This document shows, piece after piece, positions 1-9,326 of a stretch of DNA of 64,000 nt. This DNA comes from Anaeromicropila populeti. Lineage in GTDB: Bacteria; Bacillota; Clostridia; Lachnospirales; Lachnospiraceae. The stretch spans positions 248,001-312,000 of the forward strand of contig NZ_FOYZ01000005.1 in the NCBI RefSeq assembly GCF_900112775.1, given 5' to 3'. Positions within the stretch are counted from its first letter, which is position 1; each line of letters starts with the position of its first letter. Under the pieces are notes generated by a model that saw nothing but the letters and a program-made list of their open reading frames with translations, was not told the origin of the DNA and ran no database searches. A program made the translations under genes and the position numbers.

Positions 1-2
1 AA

Positions 3-815
3 ATGTTAAATATCATTTGTAACAGCTGTGAATTGACTTCTAAGGAAAAGCTAGTGGCACAGTATTTTGTATACAAGTCAAATCGTGCAGGAGCCTGTTA
101 TCCTTCCGTATCTACCATTGCGGAGCATTGTGGCGTTAGTGAACGGACAATTCAGCGTGCAACAAAAAAACTGGAGGAACGTGGGCTTATCATGATAGAA
201 AAGCGTTTTAAATTTGGAAAACAGACCTCAAATCAATACACCCTGAACATTCTTCTCATTGAGGAAATAGAAGCGGGAAAAGAGGTTTTAAAAGGGGAAT
301 CAGATAAAGTGAGTAGTATTCAGGAAACAGGGGAACTTGTGGCATCAGAATATACGGAGAATGAAGATGGAGCATGGGAGAGTTGTACCATAGACCTGGA
401 TGAGTTGCTACAGGTGGAAGTGGATCTGGAGGAAGCAAGATACTTTATGCCAGTTGAGATTGTAGAAGAAGTAGTGAAAGATGAGAGCGTGGCTTCTATA
501 GGGGGAGAGATGGAGTCTGCTATGAAGCAGGAGAAATTGGTACTAGTAAGTGTAACAGATGAAAAGAAGAGGGAAGAAAGGCAGATTGAAGTAAAGCAGG
601 ATAAGAAATTAAGCACAGTGGAGAGTAAAGCAGATTGGAAGAGGGTATGGAGTGATTACAAGCCAGGAATCGTTAAAAGGAAGGTAATAAGTAGGGTTAG
701 AAGGCTAAAAATTTGTATCAGGAATGGGATTAGAGGAATGGGAAAGTTAAAATTATGTGGAGTTATGGGAGCTGGCATGGAAAGTGCGACGGCTTCTCTT
801 TATTTTCCGCCGTAG
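3..815 (+). CDS. Winged helix-turn-helix protein, possibly 5'-truncated
   Basis: The first 80 residues form a winged helix: a recognition helix around SVSTIAEHCGVSERTIQRA (about residues 36-55), then the wing segment LEERGLIMIEKRF. This resembles HTH_36-type replication initiators or regulators found on plasmids and integrative elements. Residues 90-200 are acidic and low in complexity, and the tail is basic. The frame is open at the window edge and only two bases precede the ATG, so the true start may lie further left. It sits at the edge of a defence island next to a decayed gene, which suggests an element-borne regulator or replication protein. The DNA-binding fold is clear; the role is inferred. 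Confidence 0.6.
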   Translation: MLNIICNSCELTSKEKLVAQYFVYKSNRAGACYPSVSTIAEHCGVSERTIQRATKKLEERGLIMIEKRFKFGKQTSNQYTLNILLIEEIEAGKEVLKGESDKVSSIQETGELVASEYTENEDGAWESCTIDLDELLQVEVDLEEARYFMPVEIVEEVVKDESVASIGGEMESAMKQEKLVLVSVTDEKKREERQIEVKQDKKLSTVESKADWKRVWSDYKPGIVKRKVISRVRRLKICIRNGIRGMGKLKLCGVMGAGMESATASLYFPP

Positions 816-834
816 GGGTGTCATGGTGACACCC
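816..834. repeat. GGGTGTCA/TGACACCC hairpin after the HTH gene
   Basis: A perfect 8-bp inverted repeat with a 3-nt loop overlaps the stop codon of the HTH gene. No T-run follows on either strand, so it is not a convincing intrinsic terminator. It may be an element-associated palindrome or an RNA hairpin that protects the 3' end. Confidence 0.4.
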
Positions 835-1073
835 AAATTATACAATAAAAGACTAGATATTGAAAAAGAAAATATTATATATAGATTTATTCCAAATAAT
901 AGTGTATAATTTTGGTGTGAAAGTGGATCGTTTTACCTGAAAAATAATTTAAAGTATAGACACTGTTATTAAAGTAATATCAAAAGTCAGTCATTTATTA
1001 GCAACATAAATCGAGAATGATAACTTTGAAACAATAATTATTAGTGTAATATTTAACGGTAAAAATAAATTTA

Positions 1074-1460
1074 TGAAGGTACTTTTATTGATGCAAGGCA
1101 TGAACTTTTTAATGTTAGAGTAGAAAACATAAAATCCAAACGATTTTAAAAAATAAAGAAGAACAAGAGTAGTTTTGAAAGAAATTGTATTGTACTAACT
1201 CCAACAACTCTATATTATTTAACTAGCCTATTTAATGAAAATGAACAAAATTATCTATATACAGATGAATAACGAAATTTAGAAAAAGACATTGATGAAT
1301 CAATATTACAAGAATAATATGAAAATATTTAGAAAGCTATGATTAGGTGTCTCAATGGTTATCTTTAATTCATGGAGCAGATTAATTCGAACTGATTAGA
1401 GGGACTAATGAATATAGGACAATAGATGTTTAGAATTTTGTTGAACAAAGTATCCAAAAA
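1074..1460 (+). pseudogene. Heavily decayed coding frame with multiple in-frame stops
   Basis: One reading frame stays protein-like here (for example YEGTFIDARHELFNVRVENI and FNENEQNYLYTDE) but is broken by many TAA/TAG/TGA codons. That pattern fits an old gene relic rather than non-coding DNA. I do not recognise the parent family with certainty. The rest of the gap from about 835 to 1856 is AT-rich, and I see no intact gene in it. A ribosome binding site (cggagg) closes the gap just upstream of the next gene. Confidence 0.35.
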
Positions 1461-1856
1461 TTCCTGAATAGTATATAATACAAAAGAGAGCAAGAATTAA
1501 TTTAGAGTATTGAAGCTTAGGATTGCTGGATGAAACAAATGGTTGTTTTCCGTAAATTCTTTGAGGAAAAGGCTTTCTACAACATTGTTATGCAAGATCT
1601 TATTAGATGAAGCGTACAAAGACCATAAAAGTAAAAAAGCACAGAATAAATTATTTGTTGCTAACAGTTAATTGCTAGCAATACTTTGATTTTTCAATAG
1701 GGATACGGTATTTATTTAATAGACGAATTACATGTTTTTTATCTTTTGCTTGGATAATAATATGTATAAGTTGAAAATTAGTCATAAATATCCCCCCTTT
1801 TTTAAAGACACTATTAATATATATTCAAAAAATATAAAAATAGAACGGAGGACAAT

Positions 1857-4800
1857 ATGAAATTATTAAATATTTTACATATTTCTGATGCACATATACA
1901 AAAAAAGGATGAATCTGAAATTAGAAAAATTGTGGCGAAACTAATCAACGATGTTTTGAAAGTTCAGAGAGAAAAGGGTATAAAGATAGATTTAGTCTGT
2001 TTTACAGGTGACTTAATACAACGAGGGGATAAGGCAAATAAGGACGAAAAGCAGATGGAATTTGCTAACATGATATTAGTCCAGCCTTTATTAGATAAAT
2101 TAGGCGTTGAAAAAGATAGATTTATTATTGTTCCAGGAAATCATGAAGTGGATACTAGTAAGATAGTAAAAGCAATGGAAAAAGGGCTATTAGTTACTTC
2201 TTTGGAAGAAATAAATGAAAATATTATAGATATGAATGCGTCTTATCTTGAAAGACTTGATTATTTTTATAAAGAATTAGATTCTTATTATGAAGATATA
2301 ATAAGAGAAAAGATAGGATATGCGTTTGTTCGTGAAATAAATGGGAAAAAAATAGGAATTGTATGTATTGATTCAGCATGGCGTTCATCTGGCAGAGGTG
2401 AATGTGAAAGGGGGCTTATGTATGTAGGACAAAAACAGGTAAAAGATTTGTTTAAGCATATAAAAAATACAGATTTTAAAATTTGCATGATGCATCATCC
2501 TTTAGATTGGTTATCAGATTTTGAATCTACATTAATTGAAAGAGAAATGACAAAATTCGATATAGTATTAAGTGGGCATGTTCATGAGAATGATAATAAA
2601 GAAATATGCAGACAAAATATGAAAACAATATATAGTACAGCTGGTAAGTTATACCCTTTAGATTATGCATGTGGGCGCAAGGTAGATGGATATAATGGTT
2701 ATTCTATTTTAAATATAGATTTTGAAACAAATTTGTGTACCATTTTCATGAGAACATATTTTGCAATGGGGAGAGAAGATTTCGACATTGCCATAAATGT
2801 AAATGAAAATGGTAAAACAGTATATCCGTTAAATGGAAATACCTCTGAAAAACAAATGGAGTTCAATATTATAAATGGAATTCATAAATATTTTAAACAT
2901 ATGTCTGAAACATTTTCTTTAATTAAAGAGATTGATTCGCAATCTCCAATGACGCTTGACCAAGTATTTGTTGATCCGATTCTTTCAGAGGAGTCTGAAT
3001 ATGTAAAAGAAAATATGGACGAAAAAGACCAAGTATTATTAGAAGAATTATTGGATGAAGATAGTAATATTATTTTTTTGGGAAAAAAAGAAAGTGGGAA
3101 GACATCACTTTTACAAAAAATAGGATTGCTATATATTGAAGATTATGAAAGTAAAGGGATTATTCCTATTCATCTAGATATGAGACAGCTTCCTAAAAAG
3201 AAAGATAGATTAACAAACGCAACAAAATATTTTGTCATGAACAATATGCTTGATGATGCAGATATTAATAAAGCTAAGGTAATGGAATTGGTCAATGATG
3301 GAAGAATGGTTTTCTTAATTGATAATATTGATATTTCAGATGAAGTGCAAACTATGATGCTTACTAAATTCGTAAAAGAGAATAAAAATAATAGATTTTT
3401 CTTAACAATAAAGGAGGATTTTTTTCAATCACTTGATATAAAAAAAATACCTGAATATGGTGAAAACTTTAAAAAGTTATATATTCATTTTTTTGGAAAA
3501 GCTCAAATTCGAGAATTGGTAACAAAATGGGCTGATAAAAGAGAAGATGTAATAGATGTTAATGATGTAGTAGAAAAAATCGATGGATATTGTAATCAAA
3601 TCAATTTTGCAAAAACTCCGTTTAATGTGTCAATATTTATGGTTCTTTGGGATTCTGACAAAAATTTTGTTCCACAAAATGAAGGAATAGTAATGCAAAA
3701 TTATTTGGAAATATTATTGGAAAAATTGTCACCTAATGAAAGTGATAGAAGTACATATTCTTTTCAAATTAAACAACATTTTCTGAGTAATCTTGCATAT
3801 AAAATGTTTCAAAAAAATGAATACTATTTTACTAAGGAAGAGTTTGATGATTATTTATATGAGTACCATAAAAACAAAGGTTATATAGAATCAAAAAGCA
3901 GATTTTCAGTTTTGTTTTTTGAAAAAGGAATACTAAGCGTTTTTAACGATTTAGTTGTTTTTGGTTATACAAGTATACTAGAGTACTATCTGGCCGTACA
4001 CGCAAAGAGTAACAATGAATTTTTGCAGATTATTTTAAAAAAAGGAAACAGAATTAATTTTCGAAATGAAATATGTTTTTATTCAGGACTTACGCTAGAT
4101 TGCAAAGAATTACTGGACAGTATGGCGGAAACAATAATCGAATCTATAATAGAGAGTATTGATGTAGCTGAAAAACTAAATAAGCTTGAAATTATGGCTG
4201 CTTTTAAGCTACAAAAAGATGAACTAGTAAAGAGTTTAAATGAAAACCGTCCGACACAAAAAGAGATTGATAATATAAGTGATATGACAAATACGAAAAG
4301 TGTAATTTTTCCTACCGAACTAAGTAAGAAAAAAAGCAATATAAAAATAGATGCTGTCAAAATAATAAATTCTAAAACAGAAGAGAATAATGAGGAATTG
4401 AGTGAAAAAGAAACGGAAGATTTTTATGCTTTATTACAAATGTACGGAAGTGTACTTAAGAATGCTGAACTATTAGATAATAAATATAAGATCAATCATT
4501 TGGAAAATTATATGTATGCAATGAATATTCTTCTTGGGGAAATATTTCAATTATCAGAAAAATTTAAAGAAAAACTAAGCATTGAACATTTCAGAAAAGA
4601 TATAGACGGAGATGAAAATGTATTAACAGTACAAGAAATTGAAGAAACGAAAAACTTATACATGGAAGCGGTAAAAATTTCATGTCCTATTGCGATTCAA
4701 AATATGATTTTAGAAAATGTTGGTACTCCTAAATTGGAAAAAGCTATAGATGATTTGTTGTCAAAGAAAACTGATAAACCATTTGAAAAATTTATGTTTA

Positions 4801-5102
4801 TATTTCTTAAGTGTGATTTAAAAATAGGAAATGTTATGAATGAATTAAAAAGATATATACAAAATGAGTCGTCAGAGAGCATTCTGAAATTAATTTTAAT
4901 AAAATTAATCTTTTATTACAGAATGCGTTTCTTTGGTACTAATTTAGTAATAGATAATTGTCTTCTGGATTTAATTATTGCAATTCAAATTAAACTCAAT
5001 CCTAAGGACAATGATAAAATAACAAAGTCGATTAACAGTAACAAAGCCATTGTAAGAAAAAAACTTGCGAAGCAAATTAATAAATGTGGGACATTAAATT
5101 AA
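1857..5102 (+). CDS. Metallophosphoesterase-STAND NTPase fusion, predicted defence protein
   Basis: Residues 1-300 are a calcineurin-like metallophosphoesterase with every metal-ligand motif visible: D11-x-H13, G51-D52, G94-N95-H96-E97, H213-H214 and G240-H241-V242-H243. A P-loop ATPase follows, with Walker A GKKESGKTS at 409-417 and a Walker B-like FLIDNID around 486-492. About 500 residues of charged, helical sequence complete the protein. This effector-NTPase-sensor layout is typical of STAND/NACHT antiphage sensors, in which ligand binding by the C-terminus would oligomerise the protein and activate the phosphoesterase on nucleotides or nucleic acid. It lies directly upstream of an ABC-3C system. 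No transmembrane segment is seen. The domains are firm; the defence role is inferred. Confidence 0.75.
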   Translation: MKLLNILHISDAHIQKKDESEIRKIVAKLINDVLKVQREKGIKIDLVCFTGDLIQRGDKANKDEKQMEFANMILVQPLLDKLGVEKDRFIIVPGNHEVDTSKIVKAMEKGLLVTSLEEINENIIDMNASYLERLDYFYKELDSYYEDIIREKIGYAFVREINGKKIGIVCIDSAWRSSGRGECERGLMYVGQKQVKDLFKHIKNTDFKICMMHHPLDWLSDFESTLIEREMTKFDIVLSGHVHENDNKEICRQNMKTIYSTAGKLYPLDYACGRKVDGYNGYSILNIDFETNLCTIFMRTYFAMGREDFDIAINVNENGKTVYPLNGNTSEKQMEFNIINGIHKYFKHMSETFSLIKEIDSQSPMTLDQVFVDPILSEESEYVKENMDEKDQVLLEELLDEDSNIIFLGKKESGKTSLLQKIGLLYIEDYESKGIIPIHLDMRQLPKKKDRLTNATKYFVMNNMLDDADINKAKVMELVNDGRMVFLIDNIDISDEVQTMMLTKFVKENKNNRFFLTIKEDFFQSLDIKKIPEYGENFKKLYIHFFGKAQIRELVTKWADKREDVIDVNDVVEKIDGYCNQINFAKTPFNVSIFMVLWDSDKNFVPQNEGIVMQNYLEILLEKLSPNESDRSTYSFQIKQHFLSNLAYKMFQKNEYYFTKEEFDDYLYEYHKNKGYIESKSRFSVLFFEKGILSVFNDLVVFGYTSILEYYLAVHAKSNNEFLQIILKKGNRINFRNEICFYSGLTLDCKELLDSMAETIIESIIESIDVAEKLNKLEIMAAFKLQKDELVKSLNENRPTQKEIDNISDMTNTKSVIFPTELSKKKSNIKIDAVKIINSKTEENNEELSEKETEDFYALLQMYGSVLKNAELLDNKYKINHLENYMYAMNILLGEIFQLSEKFKEKLSIEHFRKDIDGDENVLTVQEIEETKNLYMEAVKISCPIAIQNMILENVGTPKLEKAIDDLLSKKTDKPFEKFMFIFLKCDLKIGNVMNELKRYIQNESSESILKLILIKLIFYYRMRFFGTNLVIDNCLLDLIIAIQIKLNPKDNDKITKSINSNKAIVRKKLAKQINKCGTLN

Positions 5103-5201
5103 TAGGAATTCATGTTACTTTACACTTAGAAGATGTGGGAAATGGTCAGGGCTACCCTAGTAATCTGGAAAGAATAGAATTGATTAGAGATTAAATTTTG
5201 A

Positions 5202-5384
5202 CAAAGAACAAAGAACAAAGAAGAAGCAGCATCTATTAGAAAACAAGTTGTACAACAAGTAAAAATATTATTCAATACACAATTACAAGAACTTACTAAA
5301 ATATCATATCAAAAAACGAATTTTTATAAGGAAAAATCATCTTCTTATGAAGAAGCCTATAAAAGAGTTCAATACTTAAAATAA
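5202..5384 (+). pseudogene. Orphan C-terminal coding remnant
   Basis: A 60-codon open frame without a start codon follows a TGA and ends at TAA 5382-5384. Its translation is charged and helical (EEAASIRKQVVQQVKILFN, then YEEAYKRVQYLK). It looks like the 3' end of a lost gene just ahead of the ABC-3C operon. The parent family is not recognised. Confidence 0.35.
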
Positions 5385-5401
5385 GTTGGGATGGTGATTA
5401 T

Positions 5402-6625
5402 GTGAATGAGGAAAAAAACAGATATGATTTGACTTCAGCAGATACAAAAATTATAGGTTTTGATTTTCAATACTTTTATTTCATAAACGAACTTTTAAAA
5501 TTAGATGCTGGACAATCAATTGGATTTGAAGCAAAAGATGATGTTCATATAGAATTACCCTCAAATACGAAAGTGATTATTCAACTAGTCCAACTAAAGC
5601 ATACTGTTCAAAAAAATGCAAAGGAAATTCCGACTAATCTTACAGATAAAGATGATGATTTATGGAAATCATTATCAAATTGGTGTAAGGTTATTTGTGA
5701 TAAGTCAGAAGCAAGGAAAACAAATAAGGCTCAATTAACATATTTAAAAAATACTGAATTTATTCTTGCGACCAATAAGAACATATCTAAAAATAAGTTT
5801 ATTTCTAATATCAATAAATTTATGAATAGAAAATTGAAATATTCAGAAGTGATAGATTATTTGTCTGATTTAGAGAAAAATACCAAAGATGAAAACATAA
5901 AAAGTCATATTCATGATATCTTGGATCTGAATTCAAATGTTTTAGAATCTTTCATTAAAAAGCTACATTTTATAGATACTGGCAATGAAATAATTGCAAG
6001 TATCAAATTAAATATACAAAGAAAAATGATTGCAAATGATAGAGTTAACGATGTATTCAATGAACTATTTTCTGAACTTAAACAGGACTTTTTTAAGAAT
6101 GTCAAGGCGGGAAAACATCAAATAATTACATTTGATGAATGGATGAAAAAATACACCTGCATTTTTGAAAAAAATCGTAATACAACCTTGCCCGTAAGAT
6201 TCTTTAAACCAGTATTTCCAGATGATTTATTTAAACAGACTTTTATAAAAGAATTGATAGAAATTGGTGAAATAGAGGCTGACGATTTATCTCAAGTAGC
6301 GGAATTTTCAGAGTTTATGCTTAATGTACAGATGAATCTAAATCAATGGTATATTGATGGAGAAATTACAAATTCTGATTTGGAAAAGTTTCATAAAGCA
6401 GCTATCTCTATTTGGAAGAATTTACACAAAAAATCACATAGATTAACTAAAACTAATTTGGCACTAAACAATATTAATGCATTAAATTGCTTGGATGATA
6501 TTAGAGTAAAGGAACTTAAAATGCTTACCACCGATTTAGGAATAGATTTAAGTAATGGTGAATTTTACTATTTATCTAATGAAAGTAAGATTGGATGGAA
6601 AATAGAATGGGAGGCGAAGTACTAA
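5402..6625 (+). CDS. ABC-3C system effector with Cap4/REase-like N-terminal domain
   Basis: This is the first gene of a three-gene operon. The N-terminal 120 residues follow the DUF4297/Cap4-type nuclease plan: a GFDFQYFYF helix, E43 and D46-D47 in GFEAKDDVHIE, then Q64-x-K66 in QLVQLKH. These match the PD-(D/E)xK core. The remaining 280 residues are helical, as expected for the C-terminal docking domain that ABC-3C effectors use to bind their ATPase. It starts at GTG 5402, and its stop abuts the next start. Within the proposed ABC-3C defence families (ABC-three component systems), this is the executing subunit. The nuclease assignment rests on motif spacing only. Confidence 0.65.
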   Translation: MNEEKNRYDLTSADTKIIGFDFQYFYFINELLKLDAGQSIGFEAKDDVHIELPSNTKVIIQLVQLKHTVQKNAKEIPTNLTDKDDDLWKSLSNWCKVICDKSEARKTNKAQLTYLKNTEFILATNKNISKNKFISNINKFMNRKLKYSEVIDYLSDLEKNTKDENIKSHIHDILDLNSNVLESFIKKLHFIDTGNEIIASIKLNIQRKMIANDRVNDVFNELFSELKQDFFKNVKAGKHQIITFDEWMKKYTCIFEKNRNTTLPVRFFKPVFPDDLFKQTFIKELIEIGEIEADDLSQVAEFSEFMLNVQMNLNQWYIDGEITNSDLEKFHKAAISIWKNLHKKSHRLTKTNLALNNINALNCLDDIRVKELKMLTTDLGIDLSNGEFYYLSNESKIGWKIEWEAKY

Positions 6626-7084
6626 ATGGAAAGCATACATTCGTTTCAGAGCAATGAAATCTTAACAGGAATAGCTATTCTCAGTGTTTTGAGAAATACA
6701 AAGAAATTGGAAACAACAAAGTGCTTATTGATAGAACCTTTGTTGAGTTATAAAAGTATTAGAGATTATCTTAAAAATGCTAATAGTAAGGTTAGAAGCA
6801 TTGAAGAATTAATGGTAAAGCAAAATATTGTTTTCTCAAATTTTAATCGGAGGTTTCAAGAAAAATTACCTTTGTCAATTAATTCTATTCTGCTGATGTC
6901 ACAATTAAAATTATTACATATAGAAAACAATAATCTTCTCTTTACTGGTGATAAATTCGATTTTAATGAAAAAACATTAGGTAAAGCCGCACAAGATATT
7001 ATTGCTACTAGTAGTAACTTGGTTGAAATACTAACGAGGGAGGCGGCAAGTAGTTTGTATCTAAGCTTGCGTGTTGAATTATGA
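6626..7084 (+). CDS. ABC-3C middle component
   Basis: A 152-residue protein lies exactly between the effector and the DUF3732 ATPase, starting one base after the effector stop and overlapping the ATPase start by 4 nt (ATGA). It opens with a short helical segment (SFQSNEILTGIAILSVLR) and has the size and position of the small middle-component proteins that define ABC-three component systems, probably bridging effector and ATPase. No catalytic motif is visible. The call depends mainly on gene order and size. Confidence 0.65.
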   Translation: MESIHSFQSNEILTGIAILSVLRNTKKLETTKCLLIEPLLSYKSIRDYLKNANSKVRSIEELMVKQNIVFSNFNRRFQEKLPLSINSILLMSQLKLLHIENNNLLFTGDKFDFNEKTLGKAAQDIIATSSNLVEILTREAASSLYLSLRVEL

Positions 7085-8958
7085 ATATGACATTTTATAT
7101 TGAGAAAATAATTTTATGGTTAAAAAATGGTGATCCTAGAGTTTTGAAATTTAAGAATGATAAAGTAAATGTTATTACTGGTAACAGTAAAACTGGAAAG
7201 ACAGCAGTTCTTGAAATCATAGATTACTGTTTGTGTGGAAGTGAGAGTAATATTTCATATGAGCATATTGGCGAAAATGTTTTATGGTATGGGTTGAATT
7301 TTCATATCAATAAGAAATTATATACAATAGCACGTGGTGAATTTAAAAACGAAACAAATTTGTCCACAGACTATTATTTTTCGCCAGTTGGAGAGATTCC
7401 AGATTTACCATGGTCAACTATAGGTGAATCTCAACTAAAGGAAATTATTGAGCAAGAATTTTCAATAAATACAAAAGTAACATTTGGATATGGTGGTAAA
7501 ACTATAAAGCAGAACTCAAAAATATCTTATAGATATTTTATGCTATTTAATACGTTATCTGGAGATGTTATTGACCATAGTAAAAATTATTTTGATAAAA
7601 TGGATCTTTCTAGGTATAGAGAGGCATTACCACGTATTTTTGATTTGGCTTTAGGAATTACTACTATTGAAAATTTGATGATACAAGATAAAATTGCTAT
7701 CGTTGAGCGAGATATACAGAAATTTGAAAAAGATAAAAACTTGTTAGAAAAAGAGATTGAAAATCGAACTACAAGCCTAAGCATTATTATAAAAAAAGCG
7801 AAGGAAGCAAAAATTATTTCTCCTAATTTGATAGAGTTTGATGAATGTGTAAGAGATCTTAAAAACATATTAGCGACAGGGAATCTTTCACTAGTTGAAG
7901 TTAAAGAGAACAAAGAAATTGAAGAATTGAAACAAAAAAAGCAAAAGGTTGAAATACAGCTTACTAAGTTAAGACGTTTTAAAAATCGATATGCGACATA
8001 TAAAAAAAGTTTAGGTGCGGAAGAAGTTGCACTTAAGCCTATAAAATATATTAACAGTACGTTTTCAGATAATATTTCTAATGATGAATATAGACAATTT
8101 CTTAATGTTCTTGAATTTGAACTTGGGAATATTAAAAAAGCTATAAAAGATAAAATGCCATTTGAATATGGCGTTGATGACAAAATAGAGGGACTTGAAA
8201 AAGAGTTAAGTTGTATAAGGGCAAAACTGGAGTTAATGCCAGATATCGATGATACGGTTAAAAATGACAAAGAACGCCTTATCTCTATTGGTGAAATAAA
8301 AACAGAATTTTTGAAAATAATTAATCAGGAACATTCACCGGATACAGTTGATGAATCAATTAGAGCTAAAGAAAAGGAACTTCTGGAATTAAAAGATGTA
8401 TACAATTCCCCAGAAGAAAGCAAAGCAACCATGATTGACGCATTAAATGATTATGTGCAAACATACATAAAAGTTGCCGAATCTGCTTTGGATGAATATG
8501 GTGCATACTTAGCAACATTTGACTATAACAAAAAGGTTCTAAAATTACGCAAAAGTAAGGCAACAACTACAGCGAATATTACAAGCAGCTCTGATCACCT
8601 GTTTATGCACTTGTGTTTGTTTTTAGGGATGCATCAGTTAATAATAAACAATCAGGTTCCATATATTTTGCCTTTCTTAATAGTTGACCAGCCAAGTAGA
8701 CCTTATTTTAACAACAGTACATTTGACTATAATAAGAGCAAAGAAAACCTCTCTAAAAAGGATGACTGGAATAAAGTCAAAGAGATTTTTAAACTGATGG
8801 ATACTTATTTTGATAATATTTTAAGTGAAAACCAACATTTTCAAATTATATTACTTGAACATGTTTCGACGGATGCATGGAAAGAATGTAATAACATTCA
8901 CTTGGTGGAAATATTTGACGGGACAAATAATGCACTTATTCCTCCCAAAAATAATTAG
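7081..8958 (+). CDS. DUF3732 SMC/Rad50-like ATPase of an ABC-3C system
   Basis: This is an ABC ATPase with an SMC-like layout. The N-terminal Walker A is GNSKTGKT at 34-41 (ITGNSKTGKTAVLEIIDYCL, characteristic of DUF3732). A long charged coiled coil occupies roughly residues 200-420. The C-terminal Walker B is FLIVDQPSRP, with D536-Q537-P538-S539 in place of the usual DEP. Such ATPases are thought to sense phage DNA structures or DNA-processing states and license the partner effector. The 625-residue length is normal for the family. It is translationally coupled to the middle component, and the three genes form one tight operon. Confidence 0.8.
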   Translation: MNMTFYIEKIILWLKNGDPRVLKFKNDKVNVITGNSKTGKTAVLEIIDYCLCGSESNISYEHIGENVLWYGLNFHINKKLYTIARGEFKNETNLSTDYYFSPVGEIPDLPWSTIGESQLKEIIEQEFSINTKVTFGYGGKTIKQNSKISYRYFMLFNTLSGDVIDHSKNYFDKMDLSRYREALPRIFDLALGITTIENLMIQDKIAIVERDIQKFEKDKNLLEKEIENRTTSLSIIIKKAKEAKIISPNLIEFDECVRDLKNILATGNLSLVEVKENKEIEELKQKKQKVEIQLTKLRRFKNRYATYKKSLGAEEVALKPIKYINSTFSDNISNDEYRQFLNVLEFELGNIKKAIKDKMPFEYGVDDKIEGLEKELSCIRAKLELMPDIDDTVKNDKERLISIGEIKTEFLKIINQEHSPDTVDESIRAKEKELLELKDVYNSPEESKATMIDALNDYVQTYIKVAESALDEYGAYLATFDYNKKVLKLRKSKATTTANITSSSDHLFMHLCLFLGMHQLIINNQVPYILPFLIVDQPSRPYFNNSTFDYNKSKENLSKKDDWNKVKEIFKLMDTYFDNILSENQHFQIILLEHVSTDAWKECNNIHLVEIFDGTNNALIPPKNN

Positions 8959-9063
8959 GATAATAAAAGGTATTTGTTTGCATACGAGGAAGCAAGTATT
9001 TAGAACTGCTATAATCATTACCATGATTTAGAGCCACTGTCACGAAAGGTCACGCAACAATAG

Positions 9064-9102
9064 AAAAAGCTGTTAAGCAGAGGCATGACCTCTGTTCAAC
9101 AG
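9064..9102 (-). terminator. Intrinsic terminator of the permuted tRNA-like RNA
   Basis: On the minus strand a 14-bp stem with two non-Watson-Crick positions (9102-9089 with 9083-9070, loop 9088-9084) is followed by GC and five T residues (9068-9064). The left arm begins where an anticodon arm would follow the D arm, so termination and anticodon-arm folding compete for the same bases. Confidence 0.65.
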
Positions 9103-9320
9103 GTAGCTCTACCAACTGAGCTATATCACTCATTCCACTAATAATGCTGATTGCAAGTGAAGAAATCGTGTAATAAAAAGCACCCAATAGTTTCATAATC
9201 ATCCCTGGCCTTTCTGTCATTAAGACTGAAAAATAATACATTAGTATGGCTACAATAAGTGGAATGATTGCAGTGATAATTGGATTCGAACCAATGCACA
9301 CCCTTGCTTAACAACTCTTA
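9064..9320 (-). ncRNA. Permuted tRNA-like RNA: 3' half, linker, 5' half, terminator
   Basis: Read on the minus strand, a tRNA 3' half comes first: a variable region, a perfect T arm (ATTGG-TTCGAAT-CCAAT, 9295-9279) and acceptor strand TATCACT (9278-9272). A linker follows (9271-9131), then a tRNA 5' half: acceptor strand AGTGATA (9130-9124), TA, and a canonical D arm GCTC-AGTTGGTA-GAGC (9121-9106). The two acceptor strands pair over all 7 bp. The helix can continue for 9 more bp into the linker (AGTGGAATG 9258-9266 with CATTCCACT 9131-9139) after a 5-nt bulge. An anticodon-type stem ACCT/GGGT of four pairs (one G-U) can also form between the halves. A promoter sits just upstream and an intrinsic terminator directly follows, so this is a self-contained transcript of about 257 nt. 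It lacks a tmRNA tag. Function unknown. Confidence 0.6.
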
Positions 9321-9326
9321 ATTATC

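Noticed and set aside
7587-8270. Long minus-strand frame inside the DUF3732 gene
   Set aside because: A Ser/Phe-rich antisense shadow of a Lys/Glu-rich coiled coil.
9090-9300. attL/attR pair of an element integrated in a tRNA gene
   Set aside because: The halves are in permuted order on one strand only 141 nt apart with complementary flanks beyond the acceptor stem, which a simple integration would not produce. A tandem duplication with deletion is not fully excluded.
9050-9301. Minus-strand open frame of 83 codons spanning the tRNA-like halves
   Set aside because: Its ends are translations of tRNA arms (GSNPI and AQLVE strings typical of tRNA genes), so the whole is better explained as a structured RNA. 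Only the central linker peptide is kept as a weak possibility.
9064-9320. Permuted (two-piece) tmRNA
   Set aside because: The 5' half has a full canonical D stem, there is no tag reading frame with the usual ending and no SmpB-type features, and Firmicutes normally have one-piece tmRNA.
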